This document shows, one piece after another, positions 1 to 7,385 of a stretch of DNA of 15,400 nt. Every line of letters starts with the position of its first letter. Positions within the stretch are counted from its first letter, which is position 1. The DNA is from Acidimicrobiaceae bacterium. GTDB taxonomy: Bacteria > Actinomycetota > Acidimicrobiia > Acidimicrobiales > RAAP-2. The notes under the pieces are model-generated. The model ran no database searches. It saw only the letters and a program-made list of their open reading frames with translations, and was not told the DNA's origin. The stretch covers positions 5,628-21,027 of the forward strand of contig PLXU01000042.1 in assembly GCA_003151555.1 (NCBI GenBank), written 5' to 3'. Position numbers and translations under genes: made by a program.

Positions 1-512
1 GTGATGGCGGCAACCCAGATCTGGTCGTGCAGCGCCCCGGCGTCGAGGTGCCAGCCCATGTTGTAGAGGGCGGGCAGGATCGTGAGGGGCAGCGTCACCA
101 CCACCGCGGTCACGGTAAGGATGCCGGCGAAGATGTAGATCCATCCGGTGAACCAGGCGTAGGGCCGCCCGGCCAGGTACTTCGTCCACTGAAAGACCGA
201 TCCGGCCACCGGGTAGTGACTGGACACCTCGGCGAAGTTGAGCGCGATGATGAACTGACCCAGCGCGACGACGGGCCACGACCAGATGAAGACGCCGCCC
301 AGCGTGACGAGTCCGAACGCGAAGAGGGTGAAAATGCCGGTCGACGGTGAGATGTAACTGAAGGCCGCCGCGAAGGAGCTGAAGAGTCCCAGCGTGCGGT
401 GCAGTTCCTGTTTGTAGCCAAACGACTCAAGGTCGTGGCTATCGGTACGGGCGGTCGCCGAACTATCGATCCTGCCCGTTGCCGCCCCGGGTGTTGCTCC
501 CTCTGGCTCCAT
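1..512 (-). CDS. APC-family amino acid permease, N-terminal part (cut by window edge)
   Basis: This is an integral membrane transporter, probably taking up an amino acid or amine by proton or cation coupling. About 170 residues are visible. A hydrophilic N-terminus (1-40) is followed by membrane segments at roughly 43-68, 72-95 and 118-150. The stretch FSYISPSTGIF (51-61) and the motif AEVSSHYPVAGSVFQW (94-109) are typical of the APC superfamily, particularly the GABA-permease/eukaryotic-like branch. The ATG at 512 is well supported by an AAGGGAG ribosome site about 6 bases upstream. The gene continues beyond position 1, so its C-terminal segments and substrate determinants cannot be seen. 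The substrate is not inferred. Confidence 0.88.
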   Translation of the reverse strand, partial: MEPEGATPGAATGRIDSSATARTDSHDLESFGYKQELHRTLGLFSSFAAAFSYISPSTGIFTLFAFGLVTLGGVFIWSWPVVALGQFIIALNFAEVSSHYPVAGSVFQWTKYLAGRPYAWFTGWIYIFAGILTVTAVVVTLPLTILPALYNMGWHLDAGALHDQIWVAAI

Positions 513-903
513 AATCGTTCTCCCTTGGCTAAGTACGTCTTCGTGCGGGATGGTCAATGCGTTCGGGAACCTCAACACCACGCCTGTTTATAAAATTGTG
601 CTGAGTCAACGCGCGCGTCTGGCTGCCAAAGCGATCAGGCTGCCTCGCATGATCCGCGGGTTCGATTCATCACGGCCGTAGCCTTCAGCGCCCCAAACGA
701 TCTTCCCCCTTGCACCTACTCTCGCCATGAGAGGTAGCGCATTCGGCAAAGTTATCCACGACTTCCTTACTTGTCAAGCGACTTTGGGCGAGTAAACGAC
801 CCCGGTCGTGCCCGTCACGCCTACCGGGTGACGCGAGGTCACGACGCAACGACGACAAGGACCCGAACTGTTCGGCTTCGCCGAATTCATTACCATTTGA
901 GTC
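513..903. other. Intergenic region upstream of two divergent genes
   Basis: No convincing gene is seen here. It must hold the promoters of the permease (leftward) and the DUF3995 gene (rightward). On the minus strand TTGACT (604-609) and TATAAA (587-592) lie upstream of the permease, but an 11-base spacer is too short for a normal sigma-70-type pair. Near the right end, CCGAA (863-867), TTCGGC (871-876) and GCCGAA (880-885) can form two mutually exclusive hairpins just before the GTG start at 904. Confidence 0.5.
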
Positions 904-1323
904 GTGATAAAACCATCGAACGCTACCGGCGCGGCGCTCGGGCTGCTCGCCGTTCTCCACGTCGCGTGGGGACTGGGCTCGCCCTTTCCCTTTCGCGGGC
1001 GAGACGAACTCGCCGACGCGGTGATCGGCAGCGTCTCCGTACCGTCAACCACTTCCTGCCTAGGCGTCGCGGCCCTGCTCGTGATCGCCAGCGGCACGGT
1101 GACCAATGCAATTCCGATGCCGCCCAGCCTTCGTCGCCCGGCGCTCACCATATTGACCCTGGTCTTCGCGCTGCGCAGTGCGCTGGGGTTTGGTGCCAAG
1201 ACCTCGTTGCTTTCGCCGGCCAGCGTCTCGCCGCGATTCCAACGTCTCGATCGACGCTACTTTGCGCCATTGTGTCTCGCGCTGGCCCTCGGGTCCTGGG
1301 CCGCTCGAACGCAGGTCAAATAG
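904..1323 (+). CDS. DUF3995 domain membrane protein
   Basis: A 139-residue integral membrane protein of unknown function. Hydrophobic segments lie at about 8-25, 50-67, 79-95 and 119-134, which fits the four-helix DUF3995 family. The family-like C-terminal pattern is clear: ALRSALGFG (89-97), then RFQRLDRRYFAPLCLALAL (111-129). The usual family length is around 140 residues, so the gene looks complete. It starts with GTG at 904; no good Shine-Dalgarno sequence is visible, and a small hairpin lies at 871-885 just upstream. The next gene starts 98 bases downstream on the same strand. No functional prediction is warranted. Confidence 0.8.
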   Translation: MIKPSNATGAALGLLAVLHVAWGLGSPFPFRGRDELADAVIGSVSVPSTTSCLGVAALLVIASGTVTNAIPMPPSLRRPALTILTLVFALRSALGFGAKTSLLSPASVSPRFQRLDRRYFAPLCLALALGSWAARTQVK

Positions 1324-1420
1324 AAGCCTTCGCCCCCACTATCAAGGGGGAACTCGACGGCGGTCTCCAAAACGGTGTCCGAGAAGATCGACGAAGCGCG
1401 CAGAAACCTACACTGTCGCT

Positions 1421-1711
1421 GTGGAAGTGCTTGTCTCGGAACCGGCCAAGGAGTTCGTCGCGACGCGCGGGGGCAAAGTGTACGTGCGCGCGCACCGCCA
1501 CCAATGTTGCTCGGGGGCGCTGACGATGCTCGATATCGCGACGAGGGCCCCCAAAGCCGGCGGCAATTTCGTCGACGCGCACGGCGACGGCGTTGACGTT
1601 CGTTATGACGGAGGATTCAGTGGACAACCCCACCAGTTAGTCATCGAACTTCGCGGAGTCCTGCGCCCGCACTTGGTGGCGTACTGGGACGGCTGCGCCT
1701 ACAAGATGTGA
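1421..1711 (+). CDS. Small conserved hypothetical protein with a CCSG motif
   Basis: A 96-residue soluble protein. The reading frame is open from 1178, but sequence resembling a real protein begins at the GTG at 1421 (MEVLVSEPAKEFV), so I choose that start. Features are VYVRAHRHQCCSGALTMLD (residues 21-39), RPHLVAYWDGCAYKM at the C-terminus, and predominantly beta-like composition. I recognise the pattern as one seen in uncharacterised actinobacterial proteins but cannot name a domain. The Cys-Cys-Ser-Gly stretch and the late WDGC cysteine recall metal or iron-sulfur binding sites of A-type carriers (HesB/IscA), but the spacing is not canonical and that link is speculative. No clear ribosome site is visible. 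Confidence 0.65.
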   Translation: MEVLVSEPAKEFVATRGGKVYVRAHRHQCCSGALTMLDIATRAPKAGGNFVDAHGDGVDVRYDGGFSGQPHQLVIELRGVLRPHLVAYWDGCAYKM

Positions 1712-1729
1712 ATTGCCGCACTGGCGAGC

Positions 1730-2512
1730 TCAATCGCCCAAAAACCGGTCCAGCAGTGCCGCCATCTCGTTCGTTCTTTGAGTGACGCCAATATGGGTGG
1801 TATCGGCCAGGACCGCCAGTTGGGCGTGGGGCATTGCTTCGTACATCGCGACCGCGTGACTGAGCGGAACGAAGTCGGTGTCGCCGACGATCAAAAGCGT
1901 GGACGCTTCGATAGACCCCAATTCTTGATCGCTCCAGCCACTCAGTCCATGCACCATTGTTGAGGTCTTGGTCGCAATTTCGTCGAAGCGACTGGGGTCG
2001 GGCGCGACATTCTGGTAATGCGTTCGCATCGCCTCGAAGTCGGCCAGCGTTGGCAGTCGCCGTGCGATATCGGGATCCTCGGGATGCTCAAACTCCTCGT
2101 GGCCCGGTTGATAGTCGACCGAGGCCATCACCAGTTTGTCGATCCGCTCCGGGTGTTCCAAGCCCAGCGTCATCGCCACCAATCCACCAAGGCTGAAGCC
2201 AAAGATGTCAGCGCGCTCGATGGCCAAGTGGTCCAGTAACGCAACAACATCGTTGGCCAGGTCGGCCAGCCTCATCGGACCCCCGCGGTCCGTGCTGTGG
2301 CCATGGCCCTGCAATTCCACGCCGATCACTAAGTGGCCCTGAGCCAGCGACGCAATGAGAGGACCAAAAGTGAGATCGATCGTCTGCAGGCCCCCGTGCA
2401 GCAGGATCAACGCACGGCCGGATCCGCTCGTCTCAAAGTACAGTTCCAGACCATTGAGTGGCACCACTTGGCCGTTCGTTGCTCGTAGTTCTCGCGCCGT
2501 GGGGTCAGTCAT
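1730..2512 (-). CDS. Alpha/beta-fold hydrolase
   Basis: A complete 260-residue cytoplasmic serine hydrolase of the alpha/beta-hydrolase superfamily. The oxyanion-hole motif LLHGG is at 37-41. The nucleophile elbow GFSLGG gives Ser107, the acid is probably Asp213 in GDTDFVPL, and the base is His240 in DTTHIGV. The cap region (about 130-195) is rich in acidic residues. The length is typical for the family. ATG at 2512 is preceded by a strong GAGGAGG site. The gene is divergent from the mycothiol-dependent enzyme at 2651 and convergent with the small gene ending at 1711. The substrate cannot be read from the sequence; esters, lactones, or C-C bonds as in meta-cleavage hydrolases are all possible. 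Confidence 0.9.
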   Translation of the reverse strand: MTDPTARELRATNGQVVPLNGLELYFETSGSGRALILLHGGLQTIDLTFGPLIASLAQGHLVIGVELQGHGHSTDRGGPMRLADLANDVVALLDHLAIERADIFGFSLGGLVAMTLGLEHPERIDKLVMASVDYQPGHEEFEHPEDPDIARRLPTLADFEAMRTHYQNVAPDPSRFDEIATKTSTMVHGLSGWSDQELGSIEASTLLIVGDTDFVPLSHAVAMYEAMPHAQLAVLADTTHIGVTQRTNEMAALLDRFLGD

Positions 2513-2650
2513 TTCTCCTCCTCAGGGAGAATCGTAGGGGCAGCCGCTCAAGCCCGCAGAGAACCGACGTCGCGTTTCGACGCGCTCGGCGGGGCTCGTT
2601 TACGATTTCGTTTCGACGCCGCTTCGCGCATGGCCCCCTAATATTTGGCG

Positions 2651-3397
2651 ATGGACCACTTGGAATATTGCGCCGCACTCGAAAAGGAGATTGATCGCTT
2701 CGCCACCGCACTTGACGTTGTTGCGCCCGATGCGATGGTGCCGGGCTGCCCGGGTTGGACCGTGACCGATCTGGCCCACCATCTTGGCACCGTACACCGA
2801 TGGGCCGAGCACCTCGTGCGATTGCGCGCGAAGGAGTGGAAGGCGTCGCAGTCCATGGACCTCAGCGATGGTCCCCCTACGAGTGGGTGGATTCGCGAAG
2901 GCGGCGCGCAGCTGCTCGCGACCCTGCGAGAAAGCGATCCGACCGCCCCGATGTGGGCCTGGGGACCGGACCAGCGCGTGGGTTGGTGGTCGAGACGTCA
3001 ACTCCACGAGACCCTCGTGCACCGCATGGACGTCGAACTCGCCAGCGGACGGTCCGGCGACGCGGAGGTCGGCATCGTCACCGACGCCATCGACGAGTTC
3101 CTCGTCAATCTCAACTGCGCGGCGAGATTCTCCCCGAAGGTCCGTGAACTTAAGGGCAATGGCGCCGTCTTCGGCGTGAACGCGACGAACGCGGATTTCC
3201 GTCGGTCGATCCGTCTCGTACCGGATGGATTCGAACTGGTCGACGTGGCCCCGACCATCGACGCGGAGCTGTCGGGTTCGGCGGTTGAACTCTTGCTCGT
3301 GCTCTATCGACGAGTGCCGCTCAAATCGAGCCAACTCGTAACGAGCGGCAACCACGACCTGGTGAACTTCTGGATAGACCACAGCGCACTCGAATGA
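2651..3397 (+). CDS. Maleylpyruvate isomerase family mycothiol-dependent protein
   Basis: A 248-residue protein of the DinB-like/MDMPI family found mainly in actinobacteria, where characterised members bind a divalent metal and use mycothiol. The N-terminal signature PGCPGWTVTDLAHHLGTVH (31-49) is clear, and the second metal-site motif is HETLVHRMDVE (119-129), with Glu120 and His124 as probable ligands alongside a histidine of the HHLGTVH stretch. The C-terminal half (about 155-248) matches the smaller MDMPI C-terminal domain. The ATG at 2651 is preferred over an in-frame TTG at 2645; neither has a clear ribosome site. Many family members are not isomerases, so the reaction is unknown. The flanking divergent hydrolase suggests a small detoxification or catabolic pair, but this is inference. 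Confidence 0.85.
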   Translation: MDHLEYCAALEKEIDRFATALDVVAPDAMVPGCPGWTVTDLAHHLGTVHRWAEHLVRLRAKEWKASQSMDLSDGPPTSGWIREGGAQLLATLRESDPTAPMWAWGPDQRVGWWSRRQLHETLVHRMDVELASGRSGDAEVGIVTDAIDEFLVNLNCAARFSPKVRELKGNGAVFGVNATNADFRRSIRLVPDGFELVDVAPTIDAELSGSAVELLLVLYRRVPLKSSQLVTSGNHDLVNFWIDHSALE

Positions 3398-3404
3398 CGC
3401 TGGC

Positions 3405-3815
3405 CGGATCACTCACCGGCGCTGAGGATCCCGAGGTGTTCGAGTGTCGTGGAATCGCCGACACCACCGTCGCGCTCGCCGCCCTAGAGGGGGCTCCCGT
3501 GCCGAGAACATTGACGGCTCGCAGTCGCACGCTGTACTTCTTGGCCGGTACCAGGTGACTCACGCGAAAGGATTCGCTGGCCCGGACCGCGCCCTTGACC
3601 CATCGACCCCCGTTAGCCGTCGTCCTGATCTTGACGTACCCGTAACGATCGGCGTGTCGCAAACGGCGTCCAGAGATCCCGGCGTCGCCGGTTCCGGACC
3701 GCCCGCTGCTGGCCACGCCTCCGGCGACCTGCGTCTCGACGCGACATTCGGTTGGACGGGTGGCTCCCGTCGTGGCGCCCGACGTCGAAAACCCCACGCG
3801 AGCGACGGAACCCAC
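3405..3815 (-). pseudogene. Fibronectin type III domain remnant
   Basis: On the minus strand an open frame encodes a stretch with the last strands of a fibronectin type III domain: GYVKIRTTANGGRWVKG, then a VSHLVPAKKYSVRLRAVNV segment and GTGAPSRAASATVV. This is the pattern seen in secreted or surface actinobacterial repeat proteins. The upstream part (3670-3815) reads less like protein and has no signal peptide. The frame does not stop until 3321, which would overlap the 3' end of the opposite gene by 77 bases; a second frame ends in a stop near 3405. I read it as a degenerate fragment of a once longer surface protein. A small intact gene with a GTG start at 3815 is the alternative. Confidence 0.4.
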
Positions 3816-3882
3816 GGATCGACAAAGACCAAGTCTTGACTGCGAAATACCCGTTTTTTGCGATGGCCGTCGGTAGAGTTTT

Positions 3883-5112
3883 GTGGTGAGTCAGAACGAA
3901 CGAGTGGGGGCGCGCGAAACGGCTCAAGACGTTTGGGACTACCTGGAATTCGCCGGCCTGCATCTCACCCGTGACCAGTTGGTGCGAATTCACGAACGTC
4001 GCGTCATCGACGAACCCTTTCTCAACCCCAATAGTTGGCGTGATCCGCGCACCACCTACGCCCCCGGCACGGCGCAACGCATCCTGCGACTGGCTCAAAT
4101 CAAGGCCAAATCAAAGCATTTAGACGAGATGGCCTGGCGTCTGTGGTGGGAAGGCGCGAGCGTCGAACCCTCGTACGTGCGCGGTTATCTCATGAAGATG
4201 GCGAAACGCTGGGACGAACGCCTGAGCGAATTCCGTACGGCGGCGGCGCAAGCCGCGCAAGAAGAGCAACTCCAAGGCGAACGTGACGTCCTGGACGAGG
4301 TGTTCTTCAAGCATCTCAAGCCCGCGCCCTCGGTGACAGCGCTGCGCAAGCGACTGGGCAAGGGCTCGGATATTTACGTCGAGTTCGCTGGGCTGCTCAT
4401 TGACCTGCTGCGCGGAGACTTCTCGGTCCTAGGCGAGGCGAACGTGCCCCTGTTCGAACGGTTCGACGAAGAGCACGAAGAGGAGAAATACGGCGACTTT
4501 CGCTGGGCCGGAAGGTCCGCGCTGCAAGCGATGCAACACGACGCCAAGCTGCCCTACGCCCGACTGGTGGACGGGCTCGACGACCGACAGATCGAAGGGG
4601 CCCGACCCGTTGCGCTGCTCTTCACCCGGATAATCGCCAGTTTCGGTGAGATCATGCACGACGGCTTCGGCGCAACCGTTCGCGACCGAGACGCGGTAGG
4701 CACGAGTCTCGTGAACCTGTCCGAGAGTCCCGAAGAGCAAGTGCTCTGCCTGCTGCTGACCTCATCATTCTTGAAGGACGGACGGATCCGGGCCAGCCTG
4801 CCCGACACCAGCCAACTGGTGATCCACTCGCCGGCGGTGTCGTACGGGGATTACCTGCGTCTGCGCTACCTCGCCAAGGAAGTGCCCGGCATGGACGCGC
4901 TGGTCAGCCCCAGCCAAATGCGCGACGCGTTCGACTCGCCCGAGGGGGCCGAAAGTTGGCGCGCGAGCCTCGAGGAGTTTCGTCTGGAGCACCTCGAAGA
5001 GATCGAAGAAGCCATGGCTGATCGGCCCGACCTCTTCGGACTTAAGTGGCCGGACGGTGAAGAAATAGAGGAAGAACCAGACGAAGAAGTAAACAGCAAA
5101 AAAAAAAATTGA
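3883..5112 (+). CDS. Conserved hypothetical protein, 409 residues, poly-A tract at its end
   Basis: A long intact gene whose product I cannot assign. It has no signal peptide or membrane segment and appears largely helical. Residues 25-95 include an HTH-like region, LTRDQLVRIHERRVID (28-43), followed by TTYAPGTAQRILRLAQI (57-73) and WRLWWEGASV (85-94), loosely reminiscent of MerR-like helix-turn-helix proteins. Residues 110-140 are a probable coiled coil. The middle and C-terminal parts are unannotated, and the tail is strongly acidic (EEIEEEPDEE), ending in Lys-Lys-Lys-Asn. GTG at 3883 or GTG at 3886 could start it. The last codons lie in an unbroken run of 11 A (5098-5108); one extra A would open a 55-residue extension. 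The gene stands alone, convergent with the DUF2510 gene. Confidence 0.85.
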   Translation: MVSQNERVGARETAQDVWDYLEFAGLHLTRDQLVRIHERRVIDEPFLNPNSWRDPRTTYAPGTAQRILRLAQIKAKSKHLDEMAWRLWWEGASVEPSYVRGYLMKMAKRWDERLSEFRTAAAQAAQEEQLQGERDVLDEVFFKHLKPAPSVTALRKRLGKGSDIYVEFAGLLIDLLRGDFSVLGEANVPLFERFDEEHEEEKYGDFRWAGRSALQAMQHDAKLPYARLVDGLDDRQIEGARPVALLFTRIIASFGEIMHDGFGATVRDRDAVGTSLVNLSESPEEQVLCLLLTSSFLKDGRIRASLPDTSQLVIHSPAVSYGDYLRLRYLAKEVPGMDALVSPSQMRDAFDSPEGAESWRASLEEFRLEHLEEIEEAMADRPDLFGLKWPDGEEIEEEPDEEVNSKKKN

Positions 5113-5276
5113 AAATTGAATTCCGGGCTCAAGCGTTGCGCCAGGCATTCGATACATACTCTTGGGCACTCTTCGACAGTTGCGAGCCCTTTGGGACGGA
5201 CATAGAGACCATCGAGGCGTTGCCATCACGCCCCCAGTCACGAATTGGCTCGTGCAACGCCGTGACTGACCTCTAG
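5109..5276 (+). CDS. Possible 55-residue extension or overlapping small ORF
   Basis: Directly after the A11 tract, the -1 frame relative to the 409-residue gene stays open to TAG at 5274-5276. It encodes a protein-like stretch including ALRQAFDTYSWALFDSCEP and IETIEALPSRPQ, with about two thirds of third positions G or C. It could be a C-terminal extension reached by slippage or by one extra A (about 464 residues in all), the original C-terminus lost by a one-base deletion, or a small coupled ORF from TTG at 5109 overlapping the upstream TGA. No separate ribosome site is visible. It could also be chance; the evidence is moderate at best. Confidence 0.3.
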   Translation: MKIEFRAQALRQAFDTYSWALFDSCEPFGTDIETIEALPSRPQSRIGSCNAVTDL

Positions 5277-5440
5277 AGCGGTCGCCGGGGCCAAAATCCG
5301 CTGGGCCGGCGCAACCGCGTTTAGATTCCTACGACCACCCAACGAGACGACTCGGGGTCAGGAAATCCACAACGATCGCCGGCCCGAAGGGGCCCGGTCC
5401 GGAACTAACTCACGACGTACTTCCAACTGGACCGCTCAGG
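5277..5440. other. Convergent intergenic gap with a GC-rich hairpin
   Basis: The gap lies between the 3' ends of convergent genes. GGCCC (5381-5385), loop GAAG and GGGCC (5390-5394) form a 5-bp GC-only stem. No T-run follows on either strand, so it is only a weak candidate for a terminator. Nothing else is evident. Confidence 0.3.
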
Positions 5441-6028
5441 TCACATGCGCCGAGCCTTGATGGCGGGGGCGGCCGTCGGGAAGGCGGCCACGATGGCGGC
5501 GATCAGACCCACGAACGATCCAAAGCCCCAGCCAATTCCGCTGAAGCCGATGCCGCCGGGCTTGAGCAGGAAGGCCAGCACCGTGAGTACGGCGTTGATT
5601 CCTGTCGCGATCAACAGCAACTGTTCTTCGGGCAGGGGAAGCTTGTAGGGCATCACCTTGAAGCCGGCCTTCGCCACGAGGTCCACCACAATGGCAAGGC
5701 AGAGCAGCAGGACGAGGTACATCCAGCCGTGCCACAGGCCGTCGACCGAGACCGAGCCGTAGGTGAACTTGTAGGTGAACCACGGCAGGAAGAGCGAGAT
5801 GAGCAGCACCAACGACGCAATGGCCGTGATCCGTTGGGCCTGGCTCCAGCGCTTCATGTCAAAGGCGAATCCCGACATGGGCTTGGCGGTGGGGCTGGAC
5901 GACTGGGGCGGCACGGCCGAAGACGACTGCGGGGCGGCCGGTGCTTCGTAGTTTGGTTGCTGCTCGGGCGGATACCACTTTCCGTCGGAGGCTTGCCACC
6001 ATCCCGGTCCATTCGACACATCGCTCAT
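5441..6028 (-). CDS. DUF2510 domain membrane protein
   Basis: A 195-residue protein with an N-terminal DUF2510 module, GPGWWQASDGKWYPPEQQ (7-24), a short Trp-rich motif common in actinobacterial membrane proteins. A Pro/Ser/Ala-rich linker (25-55) leads to four hydrophobic segments at about 67-85, 101-119, 136-155 and 165-184. The ATG at 6028 is chosen over an in-frame start at 6046 because GGGAG lies 7 bases upstream of it and the DUF2510 motif follows directly. The cellular role is unknown. The C-terminus ends in basic KARRM, consistent with a cytoplasmic end. Confidence 0.85.
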   Translation of the reverse strand: MSDVSNGPGWWQASDGKWYPPEQQPNYEAPAAPQSSSAVPPQSSSPTAKPMSGFAFDMKRWSQAQRITAIASLVLLISLFLPWFTYKFTYGSVSVDGLWHGWMYLVLLLCLAIVVDLVAKAGFKVMPYKLPLPEEQLLLIATGINAVLTVLAFLLKPGGIGFSGIGWGFGSFVGLIAAIVAAFPTAAPAIKARRM

Positions 6029-6185
6029 TATTGTCTCCCACTGCACCTTGGGCCGCAGCCCCCCTAATTTTTCACATCATAGCGATTGTGCGACAAACGA
6101 GCCGGGTGTTCGCTCAATAATCGGCGCCAGTGCGCTCGGCGTTCATTGAGGGACAGGGACCGTGGGGTTCTGATGATCACCAGGG

Positions 6186-6407
6186 CTAGAGCGTTTCCAC
6201 CGTGGGATAGGGAATCCGGTGCATCAACGCGGCGAACGCGCCGCCGACCAGCGGGGCGGTCACGCTTCCGCCATCCAGTTTGAAGGCGACCATCAGGGTC
6301 GCGACCCCCACCTCAAAAAACACGAGGACGGCGGTGCCGAGCAATTAGGCGAAGTGTTTCCGGGCCACGGCGCCCACCTTTCCGCCGAGGCACGAGCCCC
6401 AGTTCAA
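6186..6407 (-). pseudogene. Small membrane protein remnant interrupted by TAA
   Basis: On the minus strand one frame encodes NWGSCLGGKVGAVARKHFA, then TAA (6347-6345), then directly continues as LLGTAVLVFFEVGVATLMV and APLVGGAFAALMHRIPYP to TAG at 6186. The second part alone, read from the TTG at 6344, would be a 52-residue protein with one or two membrane segments. Because both sides of the stop read like protein in the same frame, a decayed gene with a nonsense mutation is my first reading. No ribosome site supports the TTG. The region 6408-6554 to its right and 6029-6185 to its left show no other gene; CTCAAT/ATTGAG near 6114-6151 is a loose inverted repeat. Confidence 0.35.
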
Positions 6408-6554
6408 TCTGAACTTGCTGCTCCGACATACTATTTGGGGCGCGATCAATCGTTGGATTCTTTCTCAATTCTCTGCTGGCGACGGCCGCGAGCGCGGACA
6501 TTGAAACGTAAGTTGCCTGAGTGAACGTCGCAACGCACAACGAAACGGGGGCAC

Positions 6555-7010
6555 ATGGACGGGGAAGAAGCGCTCCGCTTCGTTGAGGAGCACGGTGTCG
6601 TGCTGGCGTCGGCCAAGGGCCCGGTACCGAGGTTGTCCGAAGTGATCGCTGGAGAACCGATTCGAGGCAGTTGGTGGGGGCACGTTAAGGGCCACGAAAT
6701 CTATACGGCCCTGGGCTTCGTGAGTGAATCCCCCGACGTGCTGGTCTGCCGCCTCATCGGGGGCAAGATCACGTTCGTCCACCGCCGACTGTGGCCGGCG
6801 TTGATTCGCGTGGCCGATCACTTCGCCCCCGAACGTCTCGCCAAAGTTGAGCAGGAACACACCACCACGGGACATCACGTGAATCACGAGACGCCCTTTC
6901 CCCTGTGGGCGGACACGAACAGCCTCCAAGGGGCAGCGAAGTTAACTCTGTCGCAAGCTTTCGACGCCCTTGGCGAGTGGTCCCAACCGGTACATGTGAA
7001 GAGTACATAG
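6555..7010 (+). CDS. Conserved hypothetical protein, 151 residues
   Basis: An intact soluble protein with a good start: ATG at 6555 preceded by GGGGG about 4 bases upstream. The sequence is compact and conserved-looking: EEALRFVEEHGVVLASAKG (4-22), then GEPIRGSWWGHVKGHEIY and DVLVCRLIGGKITFVHRRLW, followed by a helical LADHF-like segment and a charged tail. I recognise this pattern from uncharacterised bacterial proteins but know no assigned function, and I see no catalytic motif. It stands alone between a decayed region on the left and the phage-like pair on the right. Confidence 0.8.
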   Translation: MDGEEALRFVEEHGVVLASAKGPVPRLSEVIAGEPIRGSWWGHVKGHEIYTALGFVSESPDVLVCRLIGGKITFVHRRLWPALIRVADHFAPERLAKVEQEHTTTGHHVNHETPFPLWADTNSLQGAAKLTLSQAFDALGEWSQPVHVKST

Positions 7011-7385
7011 TCGCGCTCTTCAACGAGCGAGACGCACGCCGCACGTCCTGCTCGCCCGCCAGGGTTCGTCTGTCGTAATTGGTCGCCTGGCGCCATCGAT
7101 GTCTTCGATGTCGCGGGCACCCTCGAGCCCTTCGGCCGTGACGCCCGTAGAGCTGGGTGGTCTCGGCGGTATCGACGTAGGACCAACTGACCTTCGATCC
7201 ATCGCACTGCGAAGGGCTGGGCAGTCCCTGTTCATCAGACCTCTCTTCTCGTCAGCCCACAAAATGTCAGCGCGTCGTAGAAGGAATCCTCGGATTCATT
7301 TTCGCCATTGCCACCGTGAGCAATCCAGCCGGACTTACACTTGACATCGTTCAATTAATTTCTCCGTCAATCTGGAAGGGGCGTC
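7011..7385. other. Intergenic region with possible coding debris
   Basis: No intact gene is supported. On the minus strand, protein-like snippets occur in two frames, SQCDGSKVSWSYVDTAETTQ (around 7150-7215) and GVTAEGLEGARDIEDIDG (around 7095-7150). This would fit a frameshifted remnant, though chance is possible. At the right end a strong GGAAGGGG ribosome site belongs to the gene at 7386. Confidence 0.3.

Noticed and set aside
640..680. A tRNA T-arm lookalike, GCGGGTTCGATTC, near 656-668.
   Set aside because: The bases after the loop do not pair with the stem, and no acceptor, D or anticodon arm can be built around it.
771..1523. A 250-residue open frame on the plus strand overlapping the DUF3995 gene and the small conserved gene.
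   Set aside because: Arg-rich composition typical of a shifted frame over GC-rich DNA; the two genes in the other frames have recognisable protein features.
2600..3412. A 270-residue minus-strand open frame antisense to the mycothiol-dependent gene.
   Set aside because: It is the mirror of a well-supported gene and has no domain of its own.
4765..5241. A minus-strand frame with a hydrophobic Phe-rich stretch (SIFFFAVYFFVWFFLYFF) opposite the end of the 409-residue gene.
   Set aside because: The hydrophobic run is just the antisense reading of the A11 tract and the Glu/Lys-rich codons, not a membrane protein.
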